Shown here: positions 1-9,442 of the stretch, one piece after another
Layout: each line of letters opens with the position of its first letter
Position numbering within the stretch: the stretch's first letter is position 1
NCBI RefSeq assembly: GCF_016405985.1
Contig: NZ_JAEFCF010000010.1
Coordinates: 1-64,000, forward strand
Length of the DNA stretch: 64,000 nt
From: Paracoccus sp. IB05
GTDB taxonomy: Bacteria > Pseudomonadota > Alphaproteobacteria > Rhodobacterales > Rhodobacteraceae
Direction of reading: 5' to 3'
The notes under the pieces: model-generated
Database searches by the model: none
Seen by the model: the letters and a program-made list of their open reading frames with translations, nothing else
What the model was told of the DNA's origin: nothing
Program-made: the position numbers and the translations under genes

Positions 1-60
1 ACTAACAGACTGGATTCGTGAGGTGAATCCTACGCTGCATTTGCGCAACAAAGCCGGTTC
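1..60. mobile_element. Possible end of an IS5-type insertion sequence
   Basis: The first 60 bases hold a GGATTC/GAATCC stem (12-17 and 25-30) beside a TTTGCGCAACAAAGCC-like string (about 40-55). From memory, strings of this kind occur at the termini of IS5-family elements in alphaproteobacteria. No transposase is visible and the window edge cuts the feature, so identity is inferred and uncertain. The rest of 61-424 has no convincing gene, only the palindrome listed next. Confidence 0.3.
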
Positions 61-267
61 GTTCCCAAAATCGCTTCCGGAGCAAACTGCGGCCTGAAGC
101 CACCAGCTGCCATTCTTCCGGGTTTTGAATGACGTAAGGAAGGGAAGTCACCGAACCCGGCGGCAGGCCTGTCACGGGTCCGAAGGCGCTGTCTCTGGCA
201 GCCGGCAGCACCAGAGAATGACGCCAAAACCATGGCCGGGATGGACCAGACGCCGGCCATCGGCTAA

Positions 268-301
268 CAATCTGCCCGGGCTATTCATCGGCGGCAGATT
301 G
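268..301. promoter_or_regulatory. Inverted repeat upstream of the sulfatase operon
   Basis: CAATCTGCC at 268-276 and GGCAGATTG at 293-301 form a perfect 9-bp inverted repeat with a 16-nt spacer, ending about 123 nt before the sulfatase start. It could be an operator for an unlinked regulator or an RNA hairpin; no regulator gene is adjacent. It is the only notable structure between 61 and 424. Confidence 0.4.
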
Positions 302-424
302 CATATGCCAGATCAGACGGGAGCGTTCGTTGTTTGCTTCATGCCTCCCGGCACTGCCGGAATGCGCACGGCTTTTGCACTGCCCGCGGCCCTGCCAGTT
401 CCCGATACCTGACAGGGTAACATT

Positions 425-1759
425 ATGACGCGTAAGAATATTCTTCTGGTCAGCTTTGATGATGCCGTAGCGCCCTGGCGCTATAAATCGGTGTTCGGCG
501 CGCCTTTGCAGATCCCGGTTCTGGACGATCTTTGCGCGGTGTCAACGGCGTTCCACACCGCCCTTTGCCAGGCTCCGGTCTGCGGTCCGGCGCGGGCCAG
601 CATGATGACGACCCTGATGCCGCATGAGTCGCAGATCTTCGACAATGCGCGCTACGTTTTCCGCCAGGTTCCGGCGCGGGAGTGCTGGATCAGCAATCTG
701 AAGGCCGCTGGCTATTTCTGTTCTTCGGGGGGCAAGGTGCATCACAGCCCGGTGCTGCGCCCGCGCCATCATGCAGCACTCTATTCCGACGCCGCGAAAG
801 AGTTCTCGCTGGATGTGAAACTGCCCAAAGAGATGAAACGCCGGATGAAATTCTACGGCGGCTACCGGGGCGGGCGCGGGACCGAAGACGGTACGGATGA
901 TGATTTCTTCTTTGATGCCCAGGCCGCGACATCCGCAATCGGCTTTCTTGAAACCTATGCAGGGGATGCGCCCTTTTACCGCGAGCTGGGTTTTTTCAGC
1001 CCGCATACGCCCCACAGCACGCCGGCGCGTTTTAAAGAGCAATATGATCCGGCAGCGTTCATCCGCCCCGAGGGCTGGAACGGCTATGTCGCTGACGCGC
1101 CCTATGTCACGGAGAACATTCCGGAAAGCGAGGAATTCCGCGATCTCGATTTCTGGCAGAAAAGCGTGCGCAATTATTTTTCAGCTTATAGCCATGCCGA
1201 TTATCAGCTGGGCCGGGTGCTTGAGGTGCTGCGCAAATCCCGCCATGCTGCCAATACGGTGATCATGGTTGTCGCGGATCACGGCTTTCACCTTGGCAAC
1301 CGCAATATCTTCCGCAAGACGACTTTGTGGGAGCAGTCGCTCAATGTGCCGCTGATCCTGTTCGACCCGGAAAACCCGGTGCCGCGTGTGGTCACCGATC
1401 CGGTTGCGATGATCGATGTCGGGCCGACTTTGCTGGACATCGCCAATGTCGCAGCGCCAATGCGGCAATGCGGGCAATCGCTTTTGCCGCTTGTGAAAGG
1501 CGAGAGGGCACCGGATCCGGTAGTGCCGTCCTTTTACAAGGGGCATGTGACGATCCGGCACGGCAAATACCGGCTGATCCGCTATCAGGATGGCTGGTAT
1601 CAGCTCTTTGATACGGAAGAGGATTTCTGGCAGCTGAGGGATCTGGGCCAGAACCACCCGGCCTTTCCGGAGATGCGCTCGGCGCTGGAGGACTGGCTCA
1701 CACGCCATGCCTATGTCGCGCCGCCGCCCGATCTCGCACCGGCCGGGGATGCCGAATGA
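425..1759 (+). CDS. Cys-type sulfatase (formylglycine-dependent)
   Basis: A 444-residue sulfatase of the alkaline-phosphatase superfamily, expected to hydrolyse a sulfate ester. The N-terminal SFDD (D12, D13) supplies metal ligands. The Cys-type signature CxPxR is CGPAR with the modifiable cysteine at C53. A later VADHGFHLG and a K-T-T-L-W-E-Q-S-L-N-V-P segment match the metal/sulfate site of iduronate- and choline-sulfatase-like enzymes. No signal peptide is seen, so a cytoplasmic location is inferred. The stop overlaps the start of the formylglycine-generating enzyme, which would convert C53 to formylglycine. The substrate cannot be read from the sequence. The Shine-Dalgarno signal is weak. 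Confidence 0.88.
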   Translation: MTRKNILLVSFDDAVAPWRYKSVFGAPLQIPVLDDLCAVSTAFHTALCQAPVCGPARASMMTTLMPHESQIFDNARYVFRQVPARECWISNLKAAGYFCSSGGKVHHSPVLRPRHHAALYSDAAKEFSLDVKLPKEMKRRMKFYGGYRGGRGTEDGTDDDFFFDAQAATSAIGFLETYAGDAPFYRELGFFSPHTPHSTPARFKEQYDPAAFIRPEGWNGYVADAPYVTENIPESEEFRDLDFWQKSVRNYFSAYSHADYQLGRVLEVLRKSRHAANTVIMVVADHGFHLGNRNIFRKTTLWEQSLNVPLILFDPENPVPRVVTDPVAMIDVGPTLLDIANVAAPMRQCGQSLLPLVKGERAPDPVVPSFYKGHVTIRHGKYRLIRYQDGWYQLFDTEEDFWQLRDLGQNHPAFPEMRSALEDWLTRHAYVAPPPDLAPAGDAE

Positions 1760-2721
1760 ACGGCAAAGGCTGCTGCGCGCCCGCACGCGGGGGGCACATG
1801 ACGCCCGCGCCCGCCACTGCCGGGACAGCCGGGGGCGCGGCCTCTGCGGCCCTTCGGGCCGCAATTGCCGAAGATATGCGGCAGATCCCGGCGGGATTTT
1901 GCGAGATGGGAACGCCGAAATCGCGGTATGAGGCCGATCGCGACAGCCCCAGGCGCCGGGTGAAGCTTTCGGGATTTCAGATCTCGGCGGTGACCGTCAG
2001 CAACCGGATCTTCGCCCGTTTCATCGAGGAAAGCGGGTATGTGACCACCGCCGGGCGCGAGGGCTGGTCCTTCGTCTTCCATCTCTTCCTGGCTGAGCCA
2101 AAGGTCTGGCTGACCCATCCCGCCGGCACGCCCTGGTGGCGCCGGGTCACCGGTGCCGACTGGGCGCATCCCGAGGGCCCGGAGAGTGACCTTGCCGGCC
2201 GCGAGGACCACCCTGTCACCCATGTCTCCTGGCATGACGCCGAGGCTTTTGCAGCGTTTACCGGCACCAGTCTGCCCTCCGAGGCGCAATGGGAATATGC
2301 CGCGCGCGGCGGGCTTACGCGGATGAAATTTCCCTGGGGGAATGATCTGACCCCGGCTGGGCGGCATGGCCATAACATCTGGCAGGGCCGCTTTCCCGAT
2401 CAGAACAGCGCAGAAGACGGCTTTGCCGGCACTGCTCCGGTCAGGGCCTTTTCCCCGAACGGCTATGGGCTGTTCAATATGACTGGCAATGTCTGGGAAT
2501 GGACAGCGGACAGCTTTGGCCCTTTGCCCGCCGCACAGCACCCGCCGCGCCCTGATCCTGTGAGCCAGGTCACAGGTGGCAGCAAGGTGATGCGCGGCGG
2601 CTCGCATCTGTGTCATGACAGCTATTGCGGCCGCTATTTCGTGCATTCACGCAGCCATAATACGGCGGAAAGCTCGACCGGCCACATTGGCTTTCGGGTG
2701 ATCGGGGCTGATACGGTCTGA
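1756..2721 (+). CDS. Formylglycine-generating enzyme (SUMF1 family)
   Basis: A 321-residue FGE-sulfatase domain protein that oxidises the sulfatase active-site cysteine to formylglycine. It starts with IPAGFCEMG and carries the family blocks PVTHVSWHDAEAF, LPSEAQWEYAARGG, MTGNVWEWTAD and VMRGGSHLCH. The two cysteines of the copper site are present with the expected spacing (C286 and C291 in LCHDSYC), which separates a true FGE from non-catalytic SUMF1-domain proteins. The ATG overlaps the sulfatase stop (ATGA), indicating translational coupling. An internal ATG at 1798 is an alternative start; the first 35 residues are low-complexity and poorly conserved-looking. Confidence 0.9.
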   Translation: MNGKGCCAPARGGHMTPAPATAGTAGGAASAALRAAIAEDMRQIPAGFCEMGTPKSRYEADRDSPRRRVKLSGFQISAVTVSNRIFARFIEESGYVTTAGREGWSFVFHLFLAEPKVWLTHPAGTPWWRRVTGADWAHPEGPESDLAGREDHPVTHVSWHDAEAFAAFTGTSLPSEAQWEYAARGGLTRMKFPWGNDLTPAGRHGHNIWQGRFPDQNSAEDGFAGTAPVRAFSPNGYGLFNMTGNVWEWTADSFGPLPAAQHPPRPDPVSQVTGGSKVMRGGSHLCHDSYCGRYFVHSRSHNTAESSTGHIGFRVIGADTV

Positions 2722-2845
2722 GGCCGGCCCCTGACAAATGCCGCCCCCCGGGACCGCAGCAACCCATTCCGCCTGCACGGAATTTCTGCTATCTCTGCAC
2801 GGGATATGGCCGCAGGCCCCCTGTCAGTTGCCGGAGGCCGATAAG

Positions 2846-3862
2846 ATGACACGTGCTGCGACAAGGCTGTTCTGTTTCGCAAACCAGGATGCCGGCTGGA
2901 TGCCGGTCAATCACCTGATCAGCCTGATGGCGCGGCTCCTTGAGGCCGGGATTTGCGACCTTGGCCCCTGTCGGCTCTCGCTGCCCGGGCGGATTGGTGC
3001 CACGCTGTTTCCTCCGCCGCGGGGCGGCACGGGCGGCGATATCTTTGTGCTGCGCTCGCCTTCCGAACTGTTGCGGGCGCTCGCCCATCCGCTCTGGCGC
3101 GAGAAACGGGCCTTCCGCGCGCTCTGGGTGATCGACAGTTTCTGGACTGAAACCTGGCCGCGCCCCGCCGCGCGCCTGCTGTCGCATTTCGACCTGGTGG
3201 CCTATACCCGCGAGGCGGATGGCCCGGATTACGAGGCGCTGGCGCCGGGCCGCGCGATATATCTCGGCTGGGGGGCCGATGTGCTGGATCTGGGCAGCGC
3301 TGCGGCGGAGCGCCCGATTGATCTTTTGCGGATCGGCCGCCAGCCCGGGGCCTGGGATGATGACGCGCGCACCGCCGCCGCCTGCGCGGCGCGGGGGTTG
3401 CATTTCCAGGGCCGCCCCCCCTTCCCCGCCAGCCCGGAAACCCAGCAAACCGAGCTGATGCGCGACTGGTATGCGCGGTCGAAATTCATCATCGCCCATT
3501 CGAATATCGCGGCGCCCGCCCCCTATACTCACCCGACGCGCGCCTATGTCACCGCGCGCTGGACCGATGCGCTGGCCTGCGGCGCCAGCGTTGCCGGGCG
3601 CCAGCCCGAAGGCGATGTACGGCTGGTCAGCTGGCCCGGCTCTGTGCTGGAAACCGGCGGGATCGACCTTGACCGCAACCTCGATCTGATCGCCGAAGCC
3701 GTCCAAGCCTGGACACCGGAGGTCGCGCGCCGAAACCATCACGAGGCACTGGCGCGCTTCGACTGGCGGATCCGGATCGCGGCCCTCGCCACCAGGCTCG
3801 GGCTGAGCACGCCTGCCCTCACCGCCGATATGCAAAGGCTGCAGGCGGCGATCAAAGGCTGA
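2846..3862 (+). CDS. Glycosyltransferase-like protein
   Basis: A 338-residue protein; the ATG at 2846 is preceded by GGAGG (2833-2837). The layout resembles CgeB/YkvP-like GT-B glycosyltransferases: an N-terminal half with RALWVIDSFWTE and LLSHFDLVAYTRE, and a C-terminal half with WTDALACGASVAG and a terminal DWRIRIAALATRLG. The C-terminal segment resembles the nucleotide-sugar-binding lobe that ends in a repositioning helix. Donor and acceptor are unknown. It may be cotranscribed with the sulfatase pair 124 nt upstream, which would suggest sulfated or glycosylated surface material, but this is inference. Family assignment is by resemblance only. Confidence 0.55.
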   Translation: MTRAATRLFCFANQDAGWMPVNHLISLMARLLEAGICDLGPCRLSLPGRIGATLFPPPRGGTGGDIFVLRSPSELLRALAHPLWREKRAFRALWVIDSFWTETWPRPAARLLSHFDLVAYTREADGPDYEALAPGRAIYLGWGADVLDLGSAAAERPIDLLRIGRQPGAWDDDARTAAACAARGLHFQGRPPFPASPETQQTELMRDWYARSKFIIAHSNIAAPAPYTHPTRAYVTARWTDALACGASVAGRQPEGDVRLVSWPGSVLETGGIDLDRNLDLIAEAVQAWTPEVARRNHHEALARFDWRIRIAALATRLGLSTPALTADMQRLQAAIKG

Positions 3863-3971
3863 TGCCGAAGGGGGCTGACCGGATCGGGCTTCCCAAACAG
3901 CCCGTTTTCCTGTATGGCCCGCGCCATCTGAGACGTGACGCCCCTGGCCCCGGGCACATGCATGAGGATTG

Positions 3972-4036
3972 GGGCGGCGACAATGGGGTCGCCATATATC
4001 GGGAGACCGGCAGGGGCCGGAGCGCTCCCAAGAGGA
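3972..4036 (+). promoter_or_regulatory. Structured pnp leader
   Basis: The pnp leader contains a GGCGAC/GTCGCC hairpin (3976-3981 and 3988-3993) and a smaller CCGG/CCGG hairpin near 4007-4020, followed by the AGAGGA ribosome-binding site at 4031-4036. Leader stem-loops processed by RNase III and bound by PNPase autoregulate pnp in enterobacteria. A similar role here is inference from position. Confidence 0.4.
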
Positions 4037-4042
4037 AAATGC

Positions 4043-6181
4043 ATGTTCAAAATTTCGAAAAAATCTATCCAGTGGGGCGATGAGACGCTGACCCTGGAGA
4101 CCGGCAAGGTTGCGCGCCAGGCCGATGGCTCGGTCATTGCGACGCTGGGCGAAACCCAGGTCATGGCCAATGTGACCTTCGCCAAGACGGCCAAGGAAGG
4201 CCAGGATTTCTTCCCGCTGACCGTTCACTACCAGGAAAAATACTATGCCGCCGGCAAAGTGCCTGGCGGCTTTTTCAAGCGTGAGGCACGCCCGTCGGAA
4301 AAAGAGACGCTGACCTCGCGTCTGATCGACCGCCCCTGCCGCCCGCTCTTCGTCGAAGGCTTCAAGAACGAAGTCCTCGTCATGGCAACCGTGCTGTCCT
4401 GCGATCTCGTGAACGACCCAGATGTGGTCGCGATGATCGCCGTTTCGGCCGCGCTGACCATCTCGGGCGTGCCCTTCATGGGCCCGATCGGGGCGGCGCG
4501 TGTCGGCTTCACCAATGGCCAATATGTTCTGAACCCGGCCATGGACGACATGACCCAGCTGAAGAACAACCCGGACCAGCGTCTGGACCTCGTCATCGCC
4601 GGCACCAAAGACGCCGTTATGATGGTGGAATCAGAGGCTTACGAGCTGACCGAGGAAGAAATGCTCGGCGCCGTCAAGTTCGGCCATGCCGCGATGCAGC
4701 CGGTGATCGACCTGATCATCGACCTCGCCGAGGAAGCCGCCAACGAGCCCTTCGACTTCCAGGCTCCGGATTATTCCGAGCTTTACACCCGTGTGGCCAC
4801 CGCTGGCGAAACCCAGATGCGCGCTGCTTTCGCGATCCGTGACAAGCAGGACCGCACCAATGCGATCTCGGCTGCGGTGAAAGCGATCAAGGCTTCGCTG
4901 TCGGAAGAAGATCTTGCCGACAAGAACCTCGGCTCGGCGATCAAAAAGCTGGAATCGGGCATTCTGCGCGGTGACATCATCAATGGTGGCGCCCGGATCG
5001 ACGGCCGCGACAACAAAACCGTCCGCCCGATCTTCTGCGAAAACGGCATCCTGCCGCGCGCGCATGGCTCGGCTTTGTTCACCCGTGGGGAAACCCAGGG
5101 CCTTGTGGTCACCACGCTCGGGACCGGCGAGGATGAGCAGATCATCGACGCGCTGAACGGCAATTACCGGTCGAACTTCCTGCTGCATTACAACTTCCCG
5201 CCCTATTCGGTTGGCGAAGTTGGCCGCGTGGGTTCGCCCGGCCGTCGTGAGATCGGCCATGGCAAGCTGGCATGGCGTGCGCTGCAGGCGGTTCTGCCGG
5301 CGGCGACCGATTTCCCCTACACGATCCGCGTCGTGTCCGAGATCACCGAATCGAATGGCTCGTCCTCGATGGCTTCGGTCTGCGGCGGCTCGCTCTCGAT
5401 GATGGATGCGGGTGTTCCGCTGAAATCGCCGGTTGCCGGCGTCGCCATGGGTCTGATCCTGGAAGACGATGGCCGCTGGGCGGTTCTGACCGACATCCTC
5501 GGCGACGAAGACCATCTCGGCGACATGGACTTCAAAGTTGCAGGCACCGCCAACGGCATCACCACGATGCAGATGGACATCAAGGTCGCCGGCATCACGC
5601 CCGAGATCATGGAGCAGGCTCTGGCCCAGGCCAAAGACGGCCGTCTCCATATCCTCGGCGAGATGAATGCCGCGCTTTCGGCACCGCAGGGCTTCTCGGC
5701 CTATGCGCCCAAGATCGAAACCATGTCGATCCCGACCGATAAGATCCGTGAAGTGATCGGTTCGGGCGGCAAGGTGATCCGTGAGATCGTCGAAGTGTCG
5801 GGCGCCAAGGTCGACATCAATGATGATGGCATGATCAAGATTGCCTCGAATGACGCCAATGCCATCAAAAAGGCCTATGACATGATCTGGTCGATCGTGG
5901 CAGAGCCGGAAGATGGCAAGATCTACACCGGCAAAGTGGTGAAACTGGTCGATTTCGGCGCGTTTGTGAACTTCTTCGGCAAGCGGGACGGTCTGGTTCA
6001 CGTGTCGCAGATCGCCAATAAGCGTCTGAACCATCCGAACGAGATCCTGAAAGAAGGTCAGGAAGTTAAGGTGAAACTCCTTGGCTTTGACGATCGCGGC
6101 AAGGTCCGTCTCGGCATGAAGATGGTTGACCAGGAAACCGGCCTGGAAATCACCGAGAAGAAAGAAGAAGCCGAGGGCTGA
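4043..6181 (+). CDS. pnp: Polyribonucleotide nucleotidyltransferase (PNPase)
   Basis: A 712-residue 3'-5' phosphorolytic exoribonuclease of the RNA degradosome. The chosen ATG at 4043 begins [19 protein letters not shown], the usual N-terminus, and follows AGAGGA. Two RNase PH domains are present, including [15 protein letters not shown] and [21 protein letters not shown] domain ([17 protein letters not shown]) and a C-terminal S1 domain ending [12 protein letters not shown] follow. Length is normal for alphaproteobacteria. Unusually it is not next to rpsO on the same strand: rpsO lies about 6.5 kb away on the other strand, with the mrp operon between them. A strong terminator follows. Confidence 0.98.
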   Translation: MFKISKKSIQWGDETLTLETGKVARQADGSVIATLGETQVMANVTFAKTAKEGQDFFPLTVHYQEKYYAAGKVPGGFFKREARPSEKETLTSRLIDRPCRPLFVEGFKNEVLVMATVLSCDLVNDPDVVAMIAVSAALTISGVPFMGPIGAARVGFTNGQYVLNPAMDDMTQLKNNPDQRLDLVIAGTKDAVMMVESEAYELTEEEMLGAVKFGHAAMQPVIDLIIDLAEEAANEPFDFQAPDYSELYTRVATAGETQMRAAFAIRDKQDRTNAISAAVKAIKASLSEEDLADKNLGSAIKKLESGILRGDIINGGARIDGRDNKTVRPIFCENGILPRAHGSALFTRGETQGLVVTTLGTGEDEQIIDALNGNYRSNFLLHYNFPPYSVGEVGRVGSPGRREIGHGKLAWRALQAVLPAATDFPYTIRVVSEITESNGSSSMASVCGGSLSMMDAGVPLKSPVAGVAMGLILEDDGRWAVLTDILGDEDHLGDMDFKVAGTANGITTMQMDIKVAGITPEIMEQALAQAKDGRLHILGEMNAALSAPQGFSAYAPKIETMSIPTDKIREVIGSGGKVIREIVEVSGAKVDINDDGMIKIASNDANAIKKAYDMIWSIVAEPEDGKIYTGKVVKLVDFGAFVNFFGKRDGLVHVSQIANKRLNHPNEILKEGQEVKVKLLGFDDRGKVRLGMKMVDQETGLEITEKKEEAEG

Positions 6182-6202
6182 GCCCCCCGCTTCAGAATTA
6201 AG

Positions 6203-6234
6203 AAAGGCCCCGGAGCGATCCGGGGCCTTTTCTC
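6203..6234 (+). terminator. Rho-independent terminator of pnp
   Basis: AAAGGCCCCGGA (6203-6214) pairs perfectly with TCCGGGGCCTTT (6219-6230) around a GCGA loop, followed by T-rich TTTCTC. The A-run on the other arm means it could also serve the convergent gene that ends at 6246. Confidence 0.9.
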
Positions 6235-6245
6235 TTTCGCTCAGG

Positions 6246-6899
6246 TCATTTCTGTTCGACTTTGGGGATGCCCCCCTCGAACTGCATCAGCATCCCGAGG
6301 TTCTTGTTGAAGCCCCAGCGGCGATATTTCAGCTCGCCATTGACGAAGTAAAGCTCGGCCACGGGATATTGTTTGCGCACCCCGCTGCCGGTATCCCAGA
6401 TCTCGACCACAGCGCCCTTCTTGCGCGCAGGTCCAAGCTGTAGCTGAAAGAAATCCCGGTCGGCGGTTTCTGCCACAGCGGCCAGCACAGCCAGCACTTC
6501 ATAATAATCGGTGAGGCGTTCGGCTTTGAACTGGCAGACGCCCTCCAGCCCGACAATGCCTAGCGCTGCCGCCCCCGCCGCCATGCCAAGCGCCGAGGAG
6601 GTCAGCACGGTGCCCCCTGCCCCAAGCGCGGCTTCTGCCCCGCCAAGGGCTTTGGCGGCATTGGCGCCCGCCACGACAGCCCCCACGGCGGAAAAGCCGG
6701 TGCTGCTGTCGACCAGGGTCAGGAAATCCGGCGCCGTGGGATCAAAACGTCCGACGACGGCTGCATCTGCCGCCGCTGCCGCGAGTTTCGGGGCGCGCAG
6801 CGCGATCATCTCGCTGAGGCGATAGTTACAGACATCGGCCGCTGCGGCACCGGCACCGAGGGCCAGGACCAGAAAGGCACTGGAAAGGATACGGGACAT
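6246..6899 (-). CDS. Exported protein of unknown function
   Basis: A 217-residue protein; the start MSRILSSAFLVLALGAGAAA gives a clean Sec signal peptide with likely cleavage near AAA-DV. A GAGAGA Shine-Dalgarno precedes it. The mature protein has an alanine/glycine-rich hydrophobic middle ([18 protein letters not shown]) that may be membrane-associated. The C-terminal 80 residues look folded (DRDFFQLQLGP, VAELYFVNGELKYRRWGF). Two cysteines (DVCNYR, GVCQFK) could form a disulfide. I do not recognise the family. It lies 111 nt downstream of mrpG on the same strand, with its own ribosome-binding site. Confidence 0.6.
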   Translation of the reverse strand: MSRILSSAFLVLALGAGAAAADVCNYRLSEMIALRAPKLAAAAADAAVVGRFDPTAPDFLTLVDSSTGFSAVGAVVAGANAAKALGGAEAALGAGGTVLTSSALGMAAGAAALGIVGLEGVCQFKAERLTDYYEVLAVLAAVAETADRDFFQLQLGPARKKGAVVEIWDTGSGVRKQYPVAELYFVNGELKYRRWGFNKNLGMLMQFEGGIPKVEQK

Positions 6900-7010
6900 T
6901 TTGTCTCTCGCGGGTGACGGATGGGCTGCTCTCGGATCAAGCATAAGCCATGCCGCGCCAAAGCGCAAAAGCGGGCGCTGCTGGCCCGGATCACAATCCG
7001 TCCAGCGCGA

Positions 7011-7310
7011 TCAGCGCCGCCCGCGCGGCAGCCCCCCGCTGCGCCAGGCGCTGGCGCGACCGATCAGGTGTGCGGCGACAGGGGCGGTGACAAAAAGAAA
7101 GAGGATCGCCACCAGCGCCTTCACCACCGCCCCCGTGGTTCCAAAGCCCACCGCCGCCGCCAGGAGCGCGAGGCTGCCGGCGAATGCCCCGACCTTTGAC
7201 GCGGCATGCATCCGGGTCAGTACATCGGGAAAGCGCAGGACGCCAAGCGCCGCAATCACCGCAAACACCCCTGCCGCGAGCGCCAGAACCCCTGTGATCA
7301 CCTCAGTCAT
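7011..7310 (-). CDS. mrpG: Mrp cation/proton antiporter subunit G
   Basis: A 99-residue membrane protein with three predicted helices and the MnhG/PhaG signature VLRFPDVLTRMHAASK. It is the last gene of the mrp operon. MrpG is a small integral subunit required for assembly of the Mrp complex, which exchanges Na+ or K+ for protons at the inner membrane. The start MTEVITGVLALAAG is chosen because it overlaps the end of mrpF by 8 nt; an upstream in-frame ATG would only add a charged, non-conserved extension. The tail after LIGRASAW is basic and disordered. Confidence 0.9.
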   Translation of the reverse strand: MTEVITGVLALAAGVFAVIAALGVLRFPDVLTRMHAASKVGAFAGSLALLAAAVGFGTTGAVVKALVAILFLFVTAPVAAHLIGRASAWRSGGLPRGRR

Positions 7311-7599
7311 CGGTTCCCTCCCGCCGCGCCAGCCGCTCGGCATAGCGTGCCAGGGCGACCACCGGCACGAAACTCACCAGCGCCACCGCCACCGCGATAT
7401 CGAGATAGGCCCCGATCCCGGCCTTCAGCGCAAACAGCGCGCAAAAGCCGATCACCGCCGCTGACATCATATCAAGCGCCACCACCCGGTCGCCAAGCGT
7501 CGGCCCTTTCCACAGCCGCAGCAGCCCCAGAAACACCGCCAGCGCCATCAGCGCCATGGCCCCGGTCAGGCTCAGGTCCAGAAACGCGGCAGAACTCAT
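7303..7599 (-). CDS. mrpF: Mrp cation/proton antiporter subunit F
   Basis: A 98-residue membrane protein with three helices and the MnhF signature RLWKGPTLGDRVVALDMM. It starts with MSSAAFLDLSL, overlapping the end of mrpE by 4 nt and the start of mrpG by 8 nt. In the Mrp complex this subunit packs with E and G next to the large antiporter-like subunits. Length is typical of the family. No anomaly seen. Confidence 0.9.
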   Translation of the reverse strand: MSSAAFLDLSLTGAMALMALAVFLGLLRLWKGPTLGDRVVALDMMSAAVIGFCALFALKAGIGAYLDIAVAVALVSFVPVVALARYAERLARREGTDD

Positions 7600-7946
7600 C
7601 TGAACACCCCCCTGACGCGGCGCGCCATACCATCCTGCAATTCCTGAACCAGGGCCTCCGGGTCGCTGCCATGCAGGCAATGGATCATAAGGCAACTGCG
7701 GTCCCCGGCGACGTCCAGCGTCAATGTGCCCGGTGTCAGGGTGATCAGGCCCGACAAAAGGAAGATCTCGGCATCCGTGATATCGGGGCGCAGCGGCAGC
7801 CGGATGATCGCCGGAGTCAGCGTCAGGCGCGGCCGGATACAGTCAAGCGCGACCTGGAGGCAGGATTTCACCAGCTCTTTCAGGAACCAGGGCGCAAGGC
7901 TGGCGCCGGCAAAGATGCGGGGGACAATACGGCGGGCATGGCTCAT
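7596..7946 (-). CDS. mrpE: Mrp cation/proton antiporter subunit E, short form
   Basis: A 116-residue MnhE-family protein identified by FLKELVKSCLQVALDC near the start, ITDAEIFLLSGLITLTPGTL in the middle and the C-terminal LMIHCLHGSDPEALVQEL. Most MrpE proteins are about 150-170 residues with two N-terminal transmembrane helices. Here the protein begins MSHARRIVPRIFAGASLAPW, so the N-terminal hairpin appears to be missing. The start overlaps the mrpD stop by 4 nt (ATGA), so a longer N-terminus would have to lie inside mrpD. Either a natural short form or an ancestral N-terminal deletion. Confidence 0.82.
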   Translation of the reverse strand: MSHARRIVPRIFAGASLAPWFLKELVKSCLQVALDCIRPRLTLTPAIIRLPLRPDITDAEIFLLSGLITLTPGTLTLDVAGDRSCLMIHCLHGSDPEALVQELQDGMARRVRGVFR

Positions 7947-9442
7947 GGGCGCGCTCCCAGCACGATCCGGATATAGGCGTCAGGCTCCAGGAGCTGCTGC
8001 GCGGCGGTGGTGGCAAAAGTCACGAAGGGCTCAGGCATCACGCCGATCAGCACCGTCATCGCCGCCAGCACCGCCATCGGCGTCAGCATCAGCACGCGCG
8101 CGCGGGGCGAAAGCTGCGCCAGCACCGGCTCATATCCGCCCGGATGCGGCTTCCAGAAGGCACCGGCCCAGATCTTGGTCATCGAGTAAATGGTCAGAAG
8201 CCCCACCATAAGCGCGATCCCCGCCACCAGCCAGGCGCCTTCCTCCAGCGCGGCCCGGACCAGCAGATATTTCGCCCAGAAGCCCGAAAGCGGCGGAAAG
8301 CCCGCCAGCGAAAAGGCCGGGATCAGGAACAGGACCGCGAGGAAGGGCGCCGCCCGGTAAAGCCCGCCGATCTGCGCCAGATCAGAGCCGCCGGTCAGAC
8401 GGCGCGACACCCCGGCCACAAGGAAGAGGTTCGCCTTCACGATGATATGGTGCAGCAGGTAAAACACCGCCCCCACCAGCGCGAGCGGCGTCATCAGCGC
8501 AAGACCCAGCACCATATAGCCAATCTGGCTGACGATGTGGAAGGAAAGGATCTTGCGGAAATCGCTCTGCGCCGCCGCGCCAAGCACGCCGGTCACCATG
8601 GTCAGGCAGGCGCACCACAGAAGGATCTCATGCGTCCAGCCCTGATCCCCGGTGAAAATCAGCGTGAAGACCCGGATCAGTGCATAGACGCCAACCTTGG
8701 TCAGAAGCCCGGCAAAAAGGGCGGATACCGCATAATGCGGCGTGTGATACGAGGCCGGCAGCCAGAAGAACAACGGAAAGACCGCCGCTTTCATTCCGAA
8801 GGCCAGCATGAACAGTATGGCGATTACCGTCATCAGCCCCTGATCGGGATGTGCCGCCACCTTGCCATGCAGATCGGCCATATTCAGCGTGCCGGTCGCG
8901 CCATAGGTCAGCCCGGCGGCGCAGAGAAACAGCGCCGTCGCGATCAGGTTCAGCGTCACATATTTCACCGCACCGTCCGTCGCGCTGCGGCTGCCTCCGA
9001 TCGCCAGCAGACCAAAGGACGAGATCAGCAGCACCTCGAACCAGACATAGAGGTTGAAAAGATCGCCGGTCAGAAAGGCGCCGGTCACACCGCCCAGCAA
9101 TGTCTGGAACAGGGTGAACCAGCCGAGCCGCGCCGAGGTCGGGCCGATTTCCGCCATGGCCCAGAGGGCGGTCGCCAGCCCGATGATCGCCGTGATCAGC
9201 ACCATCGCCGCCGAGAGATAATCCGCCACCAGCGTGATCCCGAAAGGCGCAGGCCAGCCGCTGACCTGACCCGCGATGACGCCATGGTCGATCACCGTGG
9301 CCAGAAGCCGGACCGCGAGCCCCAGCGAGGCCAGCGCCGTCAGGACCGAGATCCAGCCCACGCCCTTTCGATTGCGCAGGAACAGGCAGGCCCCGGCCCC
9401 GATGAACGGCGTCAGGATCGGAAGTGCGAGGATCCAGCTCAT
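7943..9442 (-). CDS. mrpD: Mrp cation/proton antiporter subunit D
   Basis: A 499-residue polytopic protein of the NuoL/M/N antiporter-like family with about 14 helices. Recognisable blocks are DLFNLYVWFEVLLISSFGLL, GMKAAVFPLFFWLPASYHTP and ISQIGYMVLGLALM. MrpD carries one of the two proton/cation pathways of the complex. The glutamate in WFEVLL and the lysine in GMKAAVFP match the conserved ion-pathway residues of this family. It overlaps mrpC and mrpE by 4 nt each. Length is normal. Confidence 0.95.
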   Translation of the reverse strand: MSWILALPILTPFIGAGACLFLRNRKGVGWISVLTALASLGLAVRLLATVIDHGVIAGQVSGWPAPFGITLVADYLSAAMVLITAIIGLATALWAMAEIGPTSARLGWFTLFQTLLGGVTGAFLTGDLFNLYVWFEVLLISSFGLLAIGGSRSATDGAVKYVTLNLIATALFLCAAGLTYGATGTLNMADLHGKVAAHPDQGLMTVIAILFMLAFGMKAAVFPLFFWLPASYHTPHYAVSALFAGLLTKVGVYALIRVFTLIFTGDQGWTHEILLWCACLTMVTGVLGAAAQSDFRKILSFHIVSQIGYMVLGLALMTPLALVGAVFYLLHHIIVKANLFLVAGVSRRLTGGSDLAQIGGLYRAAPFLAVLFLIPAFSLAGFPPLSGFWAKYLLVRAALEEGAWLVAGIALMVGLLTIYSMTKIWAGAFWKPHPGGYEPVLAQLSPRARVLMLTPMAVLAAMTVLIGVMPEPFVTFATTAAQQLLEPDAYIRIVLGARP

